NCBI GenBank assembly: GCA_036387255.1
Contig: DASVUC010000280.1
Location: 1-35,711 of the forward strand
DNA: 35,711 nt
Reading direction: 5' to 3'
DNA from: DASVUC01 sp036387255
GTDB lineage: Bacteria; Planctomycetota; Phycisphaerae; Tepidisphaerales; Tepidisphaeraceae
Shown here: piece after piece, positions 8,148-19,200 of the stretch
Position numbering within the stretch: the stretch's first letter is position 1
Layout of the letters: each line of letters begins with the position of its first letter
Notes under the pieces: model-generated
The model's database searches: none
Seen by the model: the letters and a program-made list of their open reading frames with translations, nothing else
Told to the model about the DNA's origin: nothing
Translations under genes and position numbers: made by a program

Positions 8148-8232
8148 GCAGGTCGGGTGGTGGTGCGTGTCCAAGAATCTCGCCATTGCCGCCCCGCAAA
8201 CGCGGTCGCTAAGCGGGGCACTGGACGACTGT

Positions 8233-8241
8233 AGTATACCA
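8233..8241 (-). promoter_or_regulatory. Candidate extended -10 promoter for the protease gene
   Basis: The minus strand reads TGGTATACT, an extended -10 (TGN-TATACT), 47 or 86 bases upstream of the two possible protease starts. No good -35 hexamer was found at 17 bases, which an extended -10 can tolerate. It lies in the 207-base divergent gap (8187-8393) before the DUF1275 gene, in which I saw no gene. Confidence 0.35.
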
Positions 8242-8393
8242 TTTAAAACGACTGCAACTGCTTGGTAGTTCTGACGTTTGCATGCGGTTACGGGAGAAAT
8301 ATCGGACGGTGTTGATCTGAGGGGGCGATTCAGACCGATCTCGCTAGAACCGAAGTAAATTAGGGAAGTTGTATCGGCAGCGGTGGTGGATAG

Positions 8394-9554
8394 ATGTTTG
8401 TCTCGCAGGCACATTCGTTCAGACAGCAGGCGCGGCTGGCGGTGACGCTGGCGTGGATCGGGGGGTATACGAACATCGTTACCGTGCTCAGCTGTGGAAC
8501 GGTGACGTCTCACGCATCGGGCACGACTTCAACCTTGGCGCGGGAGGTGTTCACCGGTGCCTGGGGCTTGGCCGGTTTCGCGCTGTTTCTGCTGATGACG
8601 TTCTTCTTCGGGGCGGCTGTGTCGGGGTTCTGCACAGAGATGGGACGACGGCGCGGGTGGGAGTCGATTTACGTGCTGCCGATGATGATCGAGGCGGCGT
8701 TGCTGGCGGTGTTCGCGCTGCGGCTGGAGGTGCACGGGCAGCCGCTGTTGCACTCGCAGGTGAACCTGTGGGTGATGACGGGGCTGGCGTCGGCGGCAAT
8801 GGGTTTGCAGAACGCAACGATCACGCGCATCTCCAGCGGGACGGTGCGGACCACGCACGTGACCGGTGTGCTGACGGACCTGGGACACGAGAGCGTGCAA
8901 TTCTTATGGTGGCTTTGGGATCGGCGGCGCGATGTGCCGCCGGGGTCGGCGCGGGCGCTGCTTTATAGCGTATACACGCATCCGACCGCGCGGCGGCTGT
9001 TGCTGCTGGCGTCGATCCTGGGGACATTTGCGCTGGGGGCGGGGCTGGGGACGGTGGCGTTTGAGAAGATGCCCAGGTTCTGCATGTTTCCGCCGGTGGC
9101 GTTTTTGGGGTGGATTGTTTACCAGGACATCATCCGACCAATCGCGGAGATTGAGCCCGCCAAGCTGGTGGGCGGGCCGGGCGATCTCGCGCTGCCGGAG
9201 TCGGTGGCGGTGTTTCATCTGAGGAAGGATCATGATCGCGAGGGTCGGGTCCATCGGATGCCGAACCTGCTGGCGTGGTCGGATCGATTACCGCGCGCGG
9301 CGCGGGTGGTGATTCTGGATCTGGGGGAAGTGACGCAACTGGACGCAAACGCGGCGCTGGAACTGACGGCGGTGGTGAACCGTTTCGAAGTGCAGGGAAG
9401 ACAACTGATTATCGCGGGGGTCAACCGCGAACAGTTTCACCAGATCAATGCCAGCGGGGCGAACACGCTTCAGATCGAGAATGTGTGCGCGGATCTGGAA
9501 CTGGCGGTGGCGAAGGGGATCAACCTGGTGGAGCAGCAGGCGAATGCAGCGTGA
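8394..9554 (+). CDS. DUF1275 (YoaK-like) membrane protein fused to a STAS domain
   Basis: The 386-residue product begins at an ATG preceded by GGTGGTGGA. Residues 1-250 are a multi-pass membrane domain of the DUF1275/YoaK family. Hydrophobic segments lie near 15-33, 54-80, 92-110, 124-141, 202-222 and 230-247, and the family signatures GLQNA (137-141) and THVTGVLTDLG (154-164) are present. The usual family length is about 220-250 residues. Here a cytosolic tail follows, and residues ~268-380 have the STAS pattern VVILDLGEVTQLDANAA ... FEVQGRQLIIAGV. In anti-sigma antagonists this loop is DSSG with a phosphorylated Ser; here it is DANA, so Ser control is unlikely. The layout mimics SulP anion transporters (membrane domain plus STAS), but the membrane part is different. 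Substrate is unknown; inner-membrane location inferred. The 3' end overlaps the convergent gene at 9520 by 35 bases. Confidence 0.85.
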   Translation: MFVSQAHSFRQQARLAVTLAWIGGYTNIVTVLSCGTVTSHASGTTSTLAREVFTGAWGLAGFALFLLMTFFFGAAVSGFCTEMGRRRGWESIYVLPMMIEAALLAVFALRLEVHGQPLLHSQVNLWVMTGLASAAMGLQNATITRISSGTVRTTHVTGVLTDLGHESVQFLWWLWDRRRDVPPGSARALLYSVYTHPTARRLLLLASILGTFALGAGLGTVAFEKMPRFCMFPPVAFLGWIVYQDIIRPIAEIEPAKLVGGPGDLALPESVAVFHLRKDHDREGRVHRMPNLLAWSDRLPRAARVVILDLGEVTQLDANAALELTAVVNRFEVQGRQLIIAGVNREQFHQINASGANTLQIENVCADLELAVAKGINLVEQQANAA

Positions 9555-10260
9555 ATCGAGGCTGTGACTGTTGCTGCGGCGTGGGATGAGTGGCGAGGCC
9601 GACGCGACTGGTTGAGATTTCGGAGAAGACCCAACTGAAGCGGAGGTGGTTGGGGAGGTCGCTCAGCTGGCAATCGTAGAGGCGGCAGAGGAACGACTGG
9701 CTGTGCTCGGGCAGGTCGAAGCCGTTGCCGGTGAGGAACGGGCGGGAATAGAGCTTGGGCTGCCCGCCGCGGGTCGGGACCTTGATCATCGAGATTGCTC
9801 GGCGAGTGCAGCACTCGAAGATGTTGGCGACAGGCTGGCGGTTAATGCGGCTGGCTACTTCCACCAGTTGAGACTTGGGAACCTCGAACTTGAGGCACAA
9901 GCGGTCGAGAAACCTGATGTAAGCCGTGGCGGAGCTGTTCTCGATCAACGGGTAGTAGACGTCGCCTTCAACGGCGTCGATGGGAATGTCGCTGTCGTCG
10001 AAGCGGTCGCCGAGGAACTCCGAAAGACGGCGAGGATCAGCACCGGCGCCGGCAGCGTCGCCGCGATATTGACGGGTGATGGTGCGACTCTGATCAATCT
10101 TGTAGACGAACTGGCGGGCTTCGTCATGAACATAGAGCTTGATGGAGCGATCGCCGAAATCGTAGGAGACGTTGAGCAGGAGCGCGCGGTTGATCTGGGG
10201 CGGGATCCAGTCGAAGCCGCACTTTTTGTAGACGAAGTCGAGGTTGTAATTCGCCGTCAC
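9520..10260 (-). CDS. Unrecognised 246-residue protein, translationally coupled to the giant gene
   Basis: The start is a GTG at 10258-10260 that shares bases with the TGA stop of the giant gene (GTGA), a classic coupling arrangement. The frame has the GC-rich third-position bias of its neighbours, which supports it over the opposite-strand frame. The protein begins MTANYNLDFVYKK and has no signal peptide or membrane segment, so it is probably cytosolic. It contains an Arg/Lys-rich beta-type region, several cysteines (KKCGFDW, RLCLKF, FECCTRR, LYDCQL) and a Pro/Gln-rich tail. I recognise no domain. The cysteines contrast with the cysteine-free giant protein. Because it is made right after that protein it may help its synthesis, export or control, but this is only inferred from position. 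Its 3' end runs 35 bases into the DUF1275 gene. Confidence 0.72.
   Translation of the reverse strand: MTANYNLDFVYKKCGFDWIPPQINRALLLNVSYDFGDRSIKLYVHDEARQFVYKIDQSRTITRQYRGDAAGAGADPRRLSEFLGDRFDDSDIPIDAVEGDVYYPLIENSSATAYIRFLDRLCLKFEVPKSQLVEVASRINRQPVANIFECCTRRAISMIKVPTRGGQPKLYSRPFLTGNGFDLPEHSQSFLCRLYDCQLSDLPNHLRFSWVFSEISTSRVGLATHPTPQQQSQPRFTLHSPAAPPG
10257..10260 (-). promoter_or_regulatory. GTGA stop-start overlap (translational coupling site)
   Basis: On the minus strand GTGA holds the GTG start of the 246-residue gene and the TGA stop of the giant gene. No strong Shine-Dalgarno precedes it (AGCTTGGACT), so re-initiation by ribosomes finishing the giant protein is the likely mode. Confidence 0.7.
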
Positions 10261-13200
10261 AGTCCAAGCTGTTTGAAAAGGGAATCATCGGACTTGAAGC
10301 TCAGGTTGTCGAAGCTGCTGGCTCCGTCCTGGGCGAAGAGTCCGAAGCGTCCGTCGACGACCACGGCGTTGTAGGTGTAGCCGAAGATCGGCTGGCCGTT
10401 GAGCGTGACGCTGACGGTGGAGCCGCGGAGCGAGATGCCCAGCGTGTTGTCAGCGCCGGCGGTGATGGTCTTGGCGATGACGTAGTCGGTGGTGAAGCCT
10501 TTCTTGGTCTTGTGACCGACGACCACCTGGCCGGTCTTGGCGTCGATCGCGACGTACTTGTAGTCATCGGGGCTGTAGTAGTCGAAGACGAATCCGCCAC
10601 GGGTTTGGGTGTTCACGGTCGACGAGAGCTCGAGATACGAGCCGCTCTGAAGGCGCTGGACGCCGGGGTCCATCAGCGTGATGGAGGTGGCCTGCGTCGT
10701 CGTGGGGGTCGTGGTGTAGCGGCCGGCTGTTGAAGTCCACGTTCCGGTTTCGGCAGCGCCGAACATAGCGCCCTTACCGGAGGCAAAATCTTCCGACTTT
10801 GTCATGGTGATCTGCGGCGGCAGGACCTGAACGGAGACGTTGTCGAAGATGCCCTTGGAGCTTTGCGAGCCGACACCGACGAGGCCGTAGTTCAGCCCGA
10901 AGCTGTAGCCGTCAATGACTCGCGGCGCGAAGGCGTAGGCGAAGACCTTCGCGTTGTTCACCATCAGCGTCGCGGTCAGGCCGTTGATCGCGACGAGCAT
11001 GTTGTAGTACGTGCCCGGCTTCGCACTGTACGGCGTCTGCTGATCGATGATCCAGCCGGACGCGTTGCGATGACCCATCACGAGCTTGTTGATGGAGATG
11101 TCGATGCCGGCGAACTTGAAGTCGGTGGGGCTTTGGTAATCGAAGATGATGTAGCTGTTGGCCTTCCAGCCGGCGGTGGGCTTCACGACATTGATCGAGG
11201 CAACGATTTCGAAATACGTCGGCAACGCGTCGCCAACCTGGTAGACGCTGACCGCATCGCCAGAGGTGCTGGTTGCGGCAACTTGCAGTGCGCCACCGGA
11301 GACGTTCCACGTGCCGCTGTCGGCGGTGAAGGCCTGCGTGGAGCCGTCGTTGAAGTTAGAGGAGCGAAGCACGTCGCGCCGGCCGCCCGGGATATTGCCG
11401 GGCTGCGGATCCATGGGCGATCCCGTCTGATCACGCCATTGCTGGTCTTGCTGACGGACCAGACCCAGTTCACCTTCGGGTTCGCCGTTGCGGGCCGGAT
11501 CCGAGCCAGTGTCGGCGGCGCGGGTGAAGTCGGCGCCGTCGCCGGCGGAGAGGCTGTAGAGGTATTCGGCGAGCTGCGGGGCGAGCATCCGGCTCACGGT
11601 GCCGAGGCCGAACGGAGAGAACGGAACGAGGTAGCTGTTGAATTCACCTGTCCAGTCGATCAGGCGATCGCCGCCGGTGTTGGCGATGAGGACATCGCGA
11701 CCACCGCCGCCGAAGGCGCGATCTTCGTAGCTGGGATGCGTGTCGGGGGAGGTGTTGGCGCCGCTGGCAGTGGTTTGGTTGTCATCGGCATTGAGCAGGT
11801 CGTTGCCGAAGCCGCCGTAGAGGTTATCGCGGCCGGTGCCACCGACCAGCCAGTCGTTGCCGTTGTCGCCGAAGATGGCGTCGTTGCCGTCGGACATCAC
11901 GGTGCCGTAGGTGGTCGACGTTTGGGTTATTCCCTCCGTTGTAGAGAAGTTGAGGAGGAACTGCTTGCCGGTGTTGGTCTTGTCGAGCGAGCCATCAGCG
12001 GCGAGTTGGATGATGCGCATCGGGTCGTACTCGTCGTAGAGGGCAAACTCACCGGCGCGGCGGGTGCGATCGTAACGCTTGGAGTCGACGTCGTCGGGGT
12101 TAAAGCGGAGGACGTTGCCAGGGTTGTACGGGGTGGTGTAGTCGCTGCGGCGGATGCCGATGACGACGCCGGTGCCGTCGACATTCTGGATGTAGGCTTC
12201 TGACAAGGCTTCGCCGCCGGAGATGGCGTCGTCTCCCGCGCCGCCGTGGAGGGAATCGTCCCCGAGGCCGCCGAAGATGATGTCGTCGGACGGGGTCTTG
12301 ATGTAATCCACATCAAACGGGGTGAGGTTTACTGACTTCTTGAGTTTGCCTGTGACGTTGATGGTGGCCTGCTGTGCGCCGCCCGCGGTTTGGATGTTGG
12401 ATTGGAGCACGGCAAGAGTGAGGTTGTTGAGGGGCTCGGCCGTTCCGTTGCGGCTGGTGGTGATGCGGCCATCATCGCCCAGGACGCCGTCGTCACCGGT
12501 GCCGCCGGAGATCCAGTCAAAGCCCACGCCGCCGACGAGATCATCGTCCTGGCCTTCGCCGAAGATGACATCGTTTCCGAGCAGTCCGTAGACGATGTCG
12601 TCGCCGGATTCGCCGTGGATTTCGTCGGCTGCGCCGCGGTCGAAGGCGGCGCCCGCGCTCACGGACAAACCGCCGGGGGTGTAGTCGAGCCAGGAGACGG
12701 CGCGGGGGATGATGCGGTCGTAGGTGCCGGGGTTGGTGTCCGGGGCGTAGTTGTCGTAGTTGAAGGTGAGGAACTGGCCGGTGCTTGCGACGAGGCGGTG
12801 AATGGTGCCGTTGTCGCCGACGATGACGTCGGCATCGCGGGTGTGGTTGCCGTTTGCGGTGTCGCCGGTGTCGTTGCGGGCGACGTCGGTGCCTGCGCCA
12901 CCGAAGAGAAGGTCGCCGCCATCGGGGCGCTGTGACGCTTGGGTGAGGCCGAAGAAGTTGGAGCTTCCGCCGATGATGTCGTCCTGACCGAGGTTACCGA
13001 AGACAACGTCGCTTCCGCCGTTGCCTTCGATGTAGTCATCGCCGTCGGTGGCGGCTTCGACGGACGGGGTAATCTTCAGGACGCCCTGTGCATCACGATA
13101 CGCTCCAACAGGGGCGGGTGTTACAGCGAGGGCGCCGGCGATGGAGCCGTCGCCTTGGACGGTGTCGTTGCCAAGCTGGCCGAAGAGGGAGTCGTTGTTC

Positions 13201-16200
13201 GCGCCGCCGGCGATGTAGTCGTTGCCGAAGCGGTCGGTGTTGTTGGCTTGAGTCGCATCGTCGTGATCGAACAGGGTGACGGTGCGAGCGGATGCGCCGG
13301 TGGGATTGGCGCGGCTGGCGCCGTCGACTTGAGCGAGACCGTCCGTGCCGAAGGCGACGGAGTAAATCGACGCGCCGGTGAGGGTGCGGACGAGCGGCGA
13401 GAGGGCGTCGGGGCGGCGATTGATGGTGGCGTTGTCGCCGGCGATGACGTCGTTGCCGGTGCCGCCATCAAGATAGTCGCCCGCATCGTTGCCACCGGCG
13501 ACGTTGTGACCGCCGATGATGTCGTCGTCTTCGGAGCCGCCGAGGATGGTGTCGACGCCCTGGCCGCCGATGAGGATGTCCTTGCCGGCGTCGCCGGTGA
13601 TGGAGTCGTTACCGCCGCCGTGGCTGTTCTGCGTGTCGATGGAGCTGAACGTGAAGGCGGGGGTGAGGGTTTCGAGCGGGAGGAGGCTCAAGTCGATGTT
13701 GCCGCGGACTTCGCCGTGGTCGCCGAAAACAAGGTCGTTGCCTTCGTTGCCGGCGATGGAGTCACCGGCGGTGCCGCCCATGACGATGTCGTTGCCGATG
13801 CCGGCATTGATGCTGTCGGAGCCGCCGCTGGTGGGAGCATTGGTGGAGATCAGGTCGATGTCGCTGGGATCATTGTCGAGGACGACGTAGGAGATGAAGC
13901 CGTTGTCACCGAGGACGATGTCGTTGCCACCGGTGGTGGTGATGGAATCGCCGCCCTGACCACCAAGCACGATGTCAGCGCTGTTGCCGGCAGTAATGCT
14001 GTCGCTGCCGCCTTGCGCCGCATCGGTTGTTTCGATGCGTGTGAGCGTGCCGGAGGAGTAAGTCAGCAACCCGTTGTCACCGATGACGATGTTGGCGCCT
14101 TCGCCGGCGTCGACGCTGTCGTTACCGAACCCGGCGAGGATAGTGTCGCTGGCGTCGTTGCCCGCGACGACATCGTCGCCGCCCACTGTGGGCTGCGTCG
14201 TGTAGATCGACGATAGCGAGAGGGCTGCGCCCGAGCGATCGATGACGCCATTGTCGGCAAGCATGATGTCGGCGTCTTCGTTGCCTTGGATGTTGTCGGC
14301 GCCAGAGCCGCCGATGATCTGGTCTGCGCCCGTGTTGCCACGAATCACATCGTTGGCACCGTTGTTGGGTTGCGCGCTTTCGATGCGGGTGACGTTCCCG
14401 GTGGTGAGGATGCGGAGCGTGCCAGTGGACTGGGTGATGATGCCGTGGTCGCCGATGATGATGTCGTCGCCCGAATTGCCGGTGAGGGTGTCGGGGCCGG
14501 CGGTGAGGTTGTCGGCGGTGGTGCTGGTGCTGCTGTTGCTCGTGGGGATCCAGAGCGCGCGCGTCACCTGGTGGGCTTCGTTTGTCTTGCCCGTGACGGC
14601 GTAGTCGAGGTTCATCGCTGAATCGCCGTAGAGGTGATCGGCGCCGGATTGGCCGTCGATGGAATCTGCGCCGGAACCGCCGGCAAGCTGGTCGCCGGCT
14701 TGCGAGCCGATGATGGTGTCGTTGCCCGCGCCGCCGTAGACGATGACGGCGCTGCTGCTGGCGGAGGCGTCGATGAAGTCGTCACCTGCGTTGTTGAAGG
14801 CGAAGGCGCTCGGGGTGGCAATCCCGAACTGCGGCAGGGTGCTGTAGCGTGAGCCGTCTTGCGAGGTGTCGCCGAAAATGACGAGCGGCGACGCTGCCCC
14901 CCCACCGCCGGTGACGATGATGCTGTCGCCATTGGTGGTGAGGGTGCTCGTGCCGGACTGGGCGACGAAGGTGGCGCCCTTGATCGTCATCACGTTATTG
15001 GCGATGGACTGAATCTCGTACACGCCCGCGTTGGCGCCGCTGGCGACGCGGACGCGCAGACCCGCGGTGAAGCCGACGGCTGACCAGGATTGGGCGTCGG
15101 TGCGGGTGATCGTGCTACCAGAGAAGGTGACATTGGTGGTGCTGGTGACAAGGGTGTTGCCGCCGCCATGAACGACGGTGACGACCTTGTCGCTTGCGCC
15201 GGGCGTTCCGGTGCTGGTGGCGGAGATGTCGAGACGATCGTTGCCCTGACCGAGCATAATGTCGGTGACTTCGATGTCGTCGAAGGTGATGCCGCCGGGG
15301 ATGGTGACCAGCTGCGAGCGATCCTGGGCTTCGGAGATGTCGACGGTGAGGCCGGTGCTGAGGCCGAGGCCGGAGAGGTTCATCGGGCGGACGTTGTTCG
15401 TCAGGTCGGCGTCGCCGAGCTTGACGACCTCGTTCCGCAATTCTGTCGAAGAAAGGGTGCCGCGATCGTCGGAACGGCTGGAATCGTTGAAGACATTCAA
15501 GCGATCGGCCTGCTGCGTTTCGTCCACGATCAGGTTGAGCGGGATCGGAGCGCTGGTGTGTTCGGTCGGGAGCATGACGGCCGCCTTGAGCGAGCGGTCC
15601 TTACCTTCGGCGACGCCGCCTTCGATGATGAGCGGGCCGCCAATGTTGGCGATGATGTGCTCGCGCACCGGCTCCTGTCGGAGGAACTGCTGGCTCGGGT
15701 CGACGAGGAACGCGTTGTCGACTTCAATTCCGATCGAGACGTCCTGGAACCAGTTGGTTGAATTGAAGACCACGGAAGGCGTCTTGCGCTGGATCGTGAT
15801 CAGTTGGCCGGATGCGGACGTGAGCACGGCATCGGTGGTGAGGGTGATGACTGCGTCGGTGACCGCGTTGATCTTGTACGTTCCTGCGTTAGCGCCGGCG
15901 GCGATGGTGAAGATCGTGCCAGGGCGGAAGCCCTCGGTGAGCCAGTTGCCACCGTCGGTGCGGGTGATGGTGTCGCGCCTGGCTTCGGCGGTGCTGCCGG
16001 CGGCGTTGTCCGCGAAGGTGACGGTGGCGGTGACGGCAGCGCCGAGGTTCGTCAGGCTGATGCGCGAATTGCTGGTGAACCTGGTCGGCCCCGCGCCCAG
16101 CAGGTTGACGGTGACGTCACTCGCGGGCTTGCTCACTAGACGCAGCGAATAGCTGTCGCCGGACTTGTCCTTCACGAGTCTCGTTCCGCCGTCGGTCTCG

Positions 16201-19200
16201 GTGACGAGCACGCGAGCAGAATCATCGTCCACCACCTTCACATCCAGGTCGACCTGCGGCGCGTTGTTGTAGCGCGTGTCGGAGCTGACGAAGGCGTGCT
16301 TGATGCGCGAGAAGCGGGTGTTTTCGCGGACGGAGTCGTTGACGGCCTTGATCGTGAGCGTCTGCGGCGCGTCCCAGTTGCTGGTCGTGAAGACCACCTT
16401 GGTGATCTTGTTGCCATTGCTGTCGTAAACTTCGACCTGGTTGTCGTAGCTCAGATTGACCGTGACATTGCTCGTCGGCGCGAAGGGGAGGACGAGTGTG
16501 TAGGTGTCGGTGATCTGGCTGTTGCCGATGACGACGTTGTTGGCGTCCTTCACGGCAGCGCCTTCGAGTACGCGCGTCTGGCTGTCGGTTTCGTGGAGGA
16601 TGACGGTGCCGAGATCATCATCGCGTACAAGCGCTTCCACGTTGGAGATCGCCACCTTGTCATAAGCGGCGACAAGCGCAGCGTTCCCGCTGACAACCTT
16701 GAGGCTGTGGCTGATCATGACCTTTCGGTCGCCTTCGATGGCGTCATCGTGTGCGGCCTTGACGAGGATTGTGCGCGGCATGTCCCAGTCAGCAGCGGTG
16801 AAGGTAATCACAGCGGCGGGGAGCCAGGTGACGCCGTTGTCGATAGAGATCAGCAGCGATTCTGCGGCGTGCGGACCGCCTGCTGAATCACCGGCGACCG
16901 TTCGCGTGGGCATGCGCCGATCGGCCGATGAACCCAGCGCGGCGGAAACGGTGAGGTAGGCGACGGAGCCGGCAGCGACGCCCGCAGTGGGCTTCACCAG
17001 GTAGATCTTGTAGGAATCCGTTGACCCGTTGTCTTCGGCGATGTCGGTGCTGCCGCCGGTCTCCTCGATCACCACCTTGCCCTGCTTCTCGTCAGCGATG
17101 GTAAGCGCGATGCCGTCAACGACCATGTTGTTGTAGCGCGAGTCGTTGCTGGTCGTGCCCTGGTTGATGACCGAGGTAACGCCTTCGAGCGACTGGCTGA
17201 TGACGGGCGCAGTCACGTCGCCGGCGACGTTGAAGGTGTCGGAACCGATGCCGCCGATAACGGTGGTCACGACGTTGTCGCGCGTGGAGAGGATGAAGAA
17301 GTTGTCATCCCCTTCAAGGCCGTCGACTTCGGTGGCTTCCTCCACACCGTCAAGGTGGATGGCAAGGCCGGCGCCGAAGATGCCGTCGGCGGTGATGATG
17401 AAGTTGTCGTTCTTCTCGGTGCCGATGGCGACGACGGTGTCGAATCCAGCGCCGCCGTTGATGCTGATCGGGGCGTTGATGTTGTATTCGAAGTGATCGT
17501 CGTCACCGCCGCCGTTGGCGATGATCTTGTCGTCGGCAATGAAGGCGCGGATGACGAAGGTGTCGTTGCCCGCTTCGCCCTCCATGCGGAGGACTGCCTT
17601 GTTGGAGTAGACGTTGAAGGTGTCGGCGTTCTCTCCGCCGTAGATGGTCATCGCATAGCTGATGCCGCTGCTCAGCCAGCCGCGGGTGATGCCCAGGAGC
17701 TTGATGTCGTCGCCGTCGGATGTGAGGTCGATGCCGTCGACGTCGTTCGCGACGGTGCGCTGATCGGAGTGTCCGTCGGCGTAGGTGAAACCGTTGGGGT
17801 TGGAGCCGAAGACCTGGCCGACCTGGAACGTGTCCTTGCCTTGGCCGCCGTCGAGGGTGGTGATGCTGCTGTTGTCGTCGACGTAGAACTGATCGTCGCC
17901 GGAGCCAGCATTTACGACCAGGCGGCCGTTGATGGTGTCGTCGTAGTTGATGCGCTCGACGACGTTGCCGAAGGTCGGGCGGTTGTCAGCGTCCACGCCG
18001 GTCTGCCAGAGATACGCAACGAAGTTCTGGCGGAGCAGGAAGACGTCATTGCCGGTGGCGTTCTTCGCGTTGCCGGCGTCGGTGCCGTTGATGGTGAGCG
18101 TATCGGCGCCGTCATTGAGTGCGCCGGTGTCGTGGACGTTGATGATGTAGCTGGTCGAGCCGCCGGAGGTGATGTTGACGGTGTAGTTGTCGGTTCCGCC
18201 GCGGCCGTCGAGATCGATCGTGTCGCGCACGGCGCGCGTCAGGGCGTCGTCGGGGCGGTTGTGGGTGGTGCTGACGCTAGGCAGGCGATCGATGATGAAC
18301 GTATCGGTGCCGCCGAGCAGGCCGTCGACATCGCCCAGGATTCGCGTGTGGCCGCTGAGAAGTTGCGGATGAAGGAAGAACGTGTCGGCGTCGCGGTTGC
18401 CGGTGATGAGGAGATCAACTGAGCTCAGGCTGCCGAGGATGTCGATGCGAGAACCGGCGCCGACGTCAGGATCGGTGGACGTGTGGTGATGGTCGCCGCG
18501 AAGAGTGACTTGCGTGCCCGCGCTGACGGTGGAGTTGAGATTGACGAGGAGATCATCGCCTGCGAAGAGGCGCACTTCAGTGCCGGCGGTGACGTTGGCG
18601 CCGCTCGTGACGATGAGATCTTCGTCCGCATTGCTGCCGTCGTTGGCGCTGGTGGAGGTCTTGCCGGCGGCGTCAGTGAGGATGGTGGTCGCGGCGGAGT
18701 CGATCGCTTCCAGCTCGACATCCGCATTCGTCGAGCTGACCGTCTCGGTGACGGTGAGGAAGCCGGTGGTCGTGATGCGGATCGAACCGGACGCGCTCAG
18801 GCCGGTGGTCGTGGAGGCGGCGGGGAGTGCGGCCGAGGCAATCGAGCCGATCGTCAGACCGGTCTGGTCATCGATGAAGATGCCGCCTGACCCCCCTGCC
18901 GCTTCAAGCTTATCGACCTGCGTTTCCAAGGCGTTCGTGCTGGTGCCGATGCCGGTGGCAGCGTGCAGGAGCGCGTTTGCCGCGACGATGTCATCCACGT
19001 TGATGGTTTCCGTGGCGTTGTCGCGGATGGCGCCGGCGGAAGAATCGATGGAGACGTCGCTGGTCGTCTTCAGCAGGCTGATGACGATGTTGCCGGTCGC
19101 GTCCACGTCAATCAAACCGCCGCGGGCGTCGACGAAGGAGCCGTCCGCCATGGTGATTGCGCCCCCACCGGTGTGATCGGTGTCAGCGGTGATGGTGACG

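Noticed and set aside
8187..8513. Long N-terminal extension of the protease frame
   Set aside because: It overlaps the DUF1275 gene start and lacks protein-like sequence; the signal peptide begins at 8147 or 8186.
9555..9640. Terminator for the DUF1275 gene
   Set aside because: I saw no stable hairpin followed by a T run; the region codes for the C-terminal part of the convergent gene.
9646..10374. 242-codon plus-strand frame opposite the coupled gene
   Set aside because: The minus frame has the GTGA coupling and the third-position bias of its neighbours; this one is its shadow.
12939..14216. 425-codon plus-strand frame opposite the RTX array
   Set aside because: It is a repetitive mirror of the RTX codons, with no ribosome site or known motif.
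11648..14738. Possible CRISPR-like or satellite DNA because of regular repeats
   Set aside because: Repeats are at protein level with varied DNA and continuous coding; there are no conserved repeats with unique spacers.
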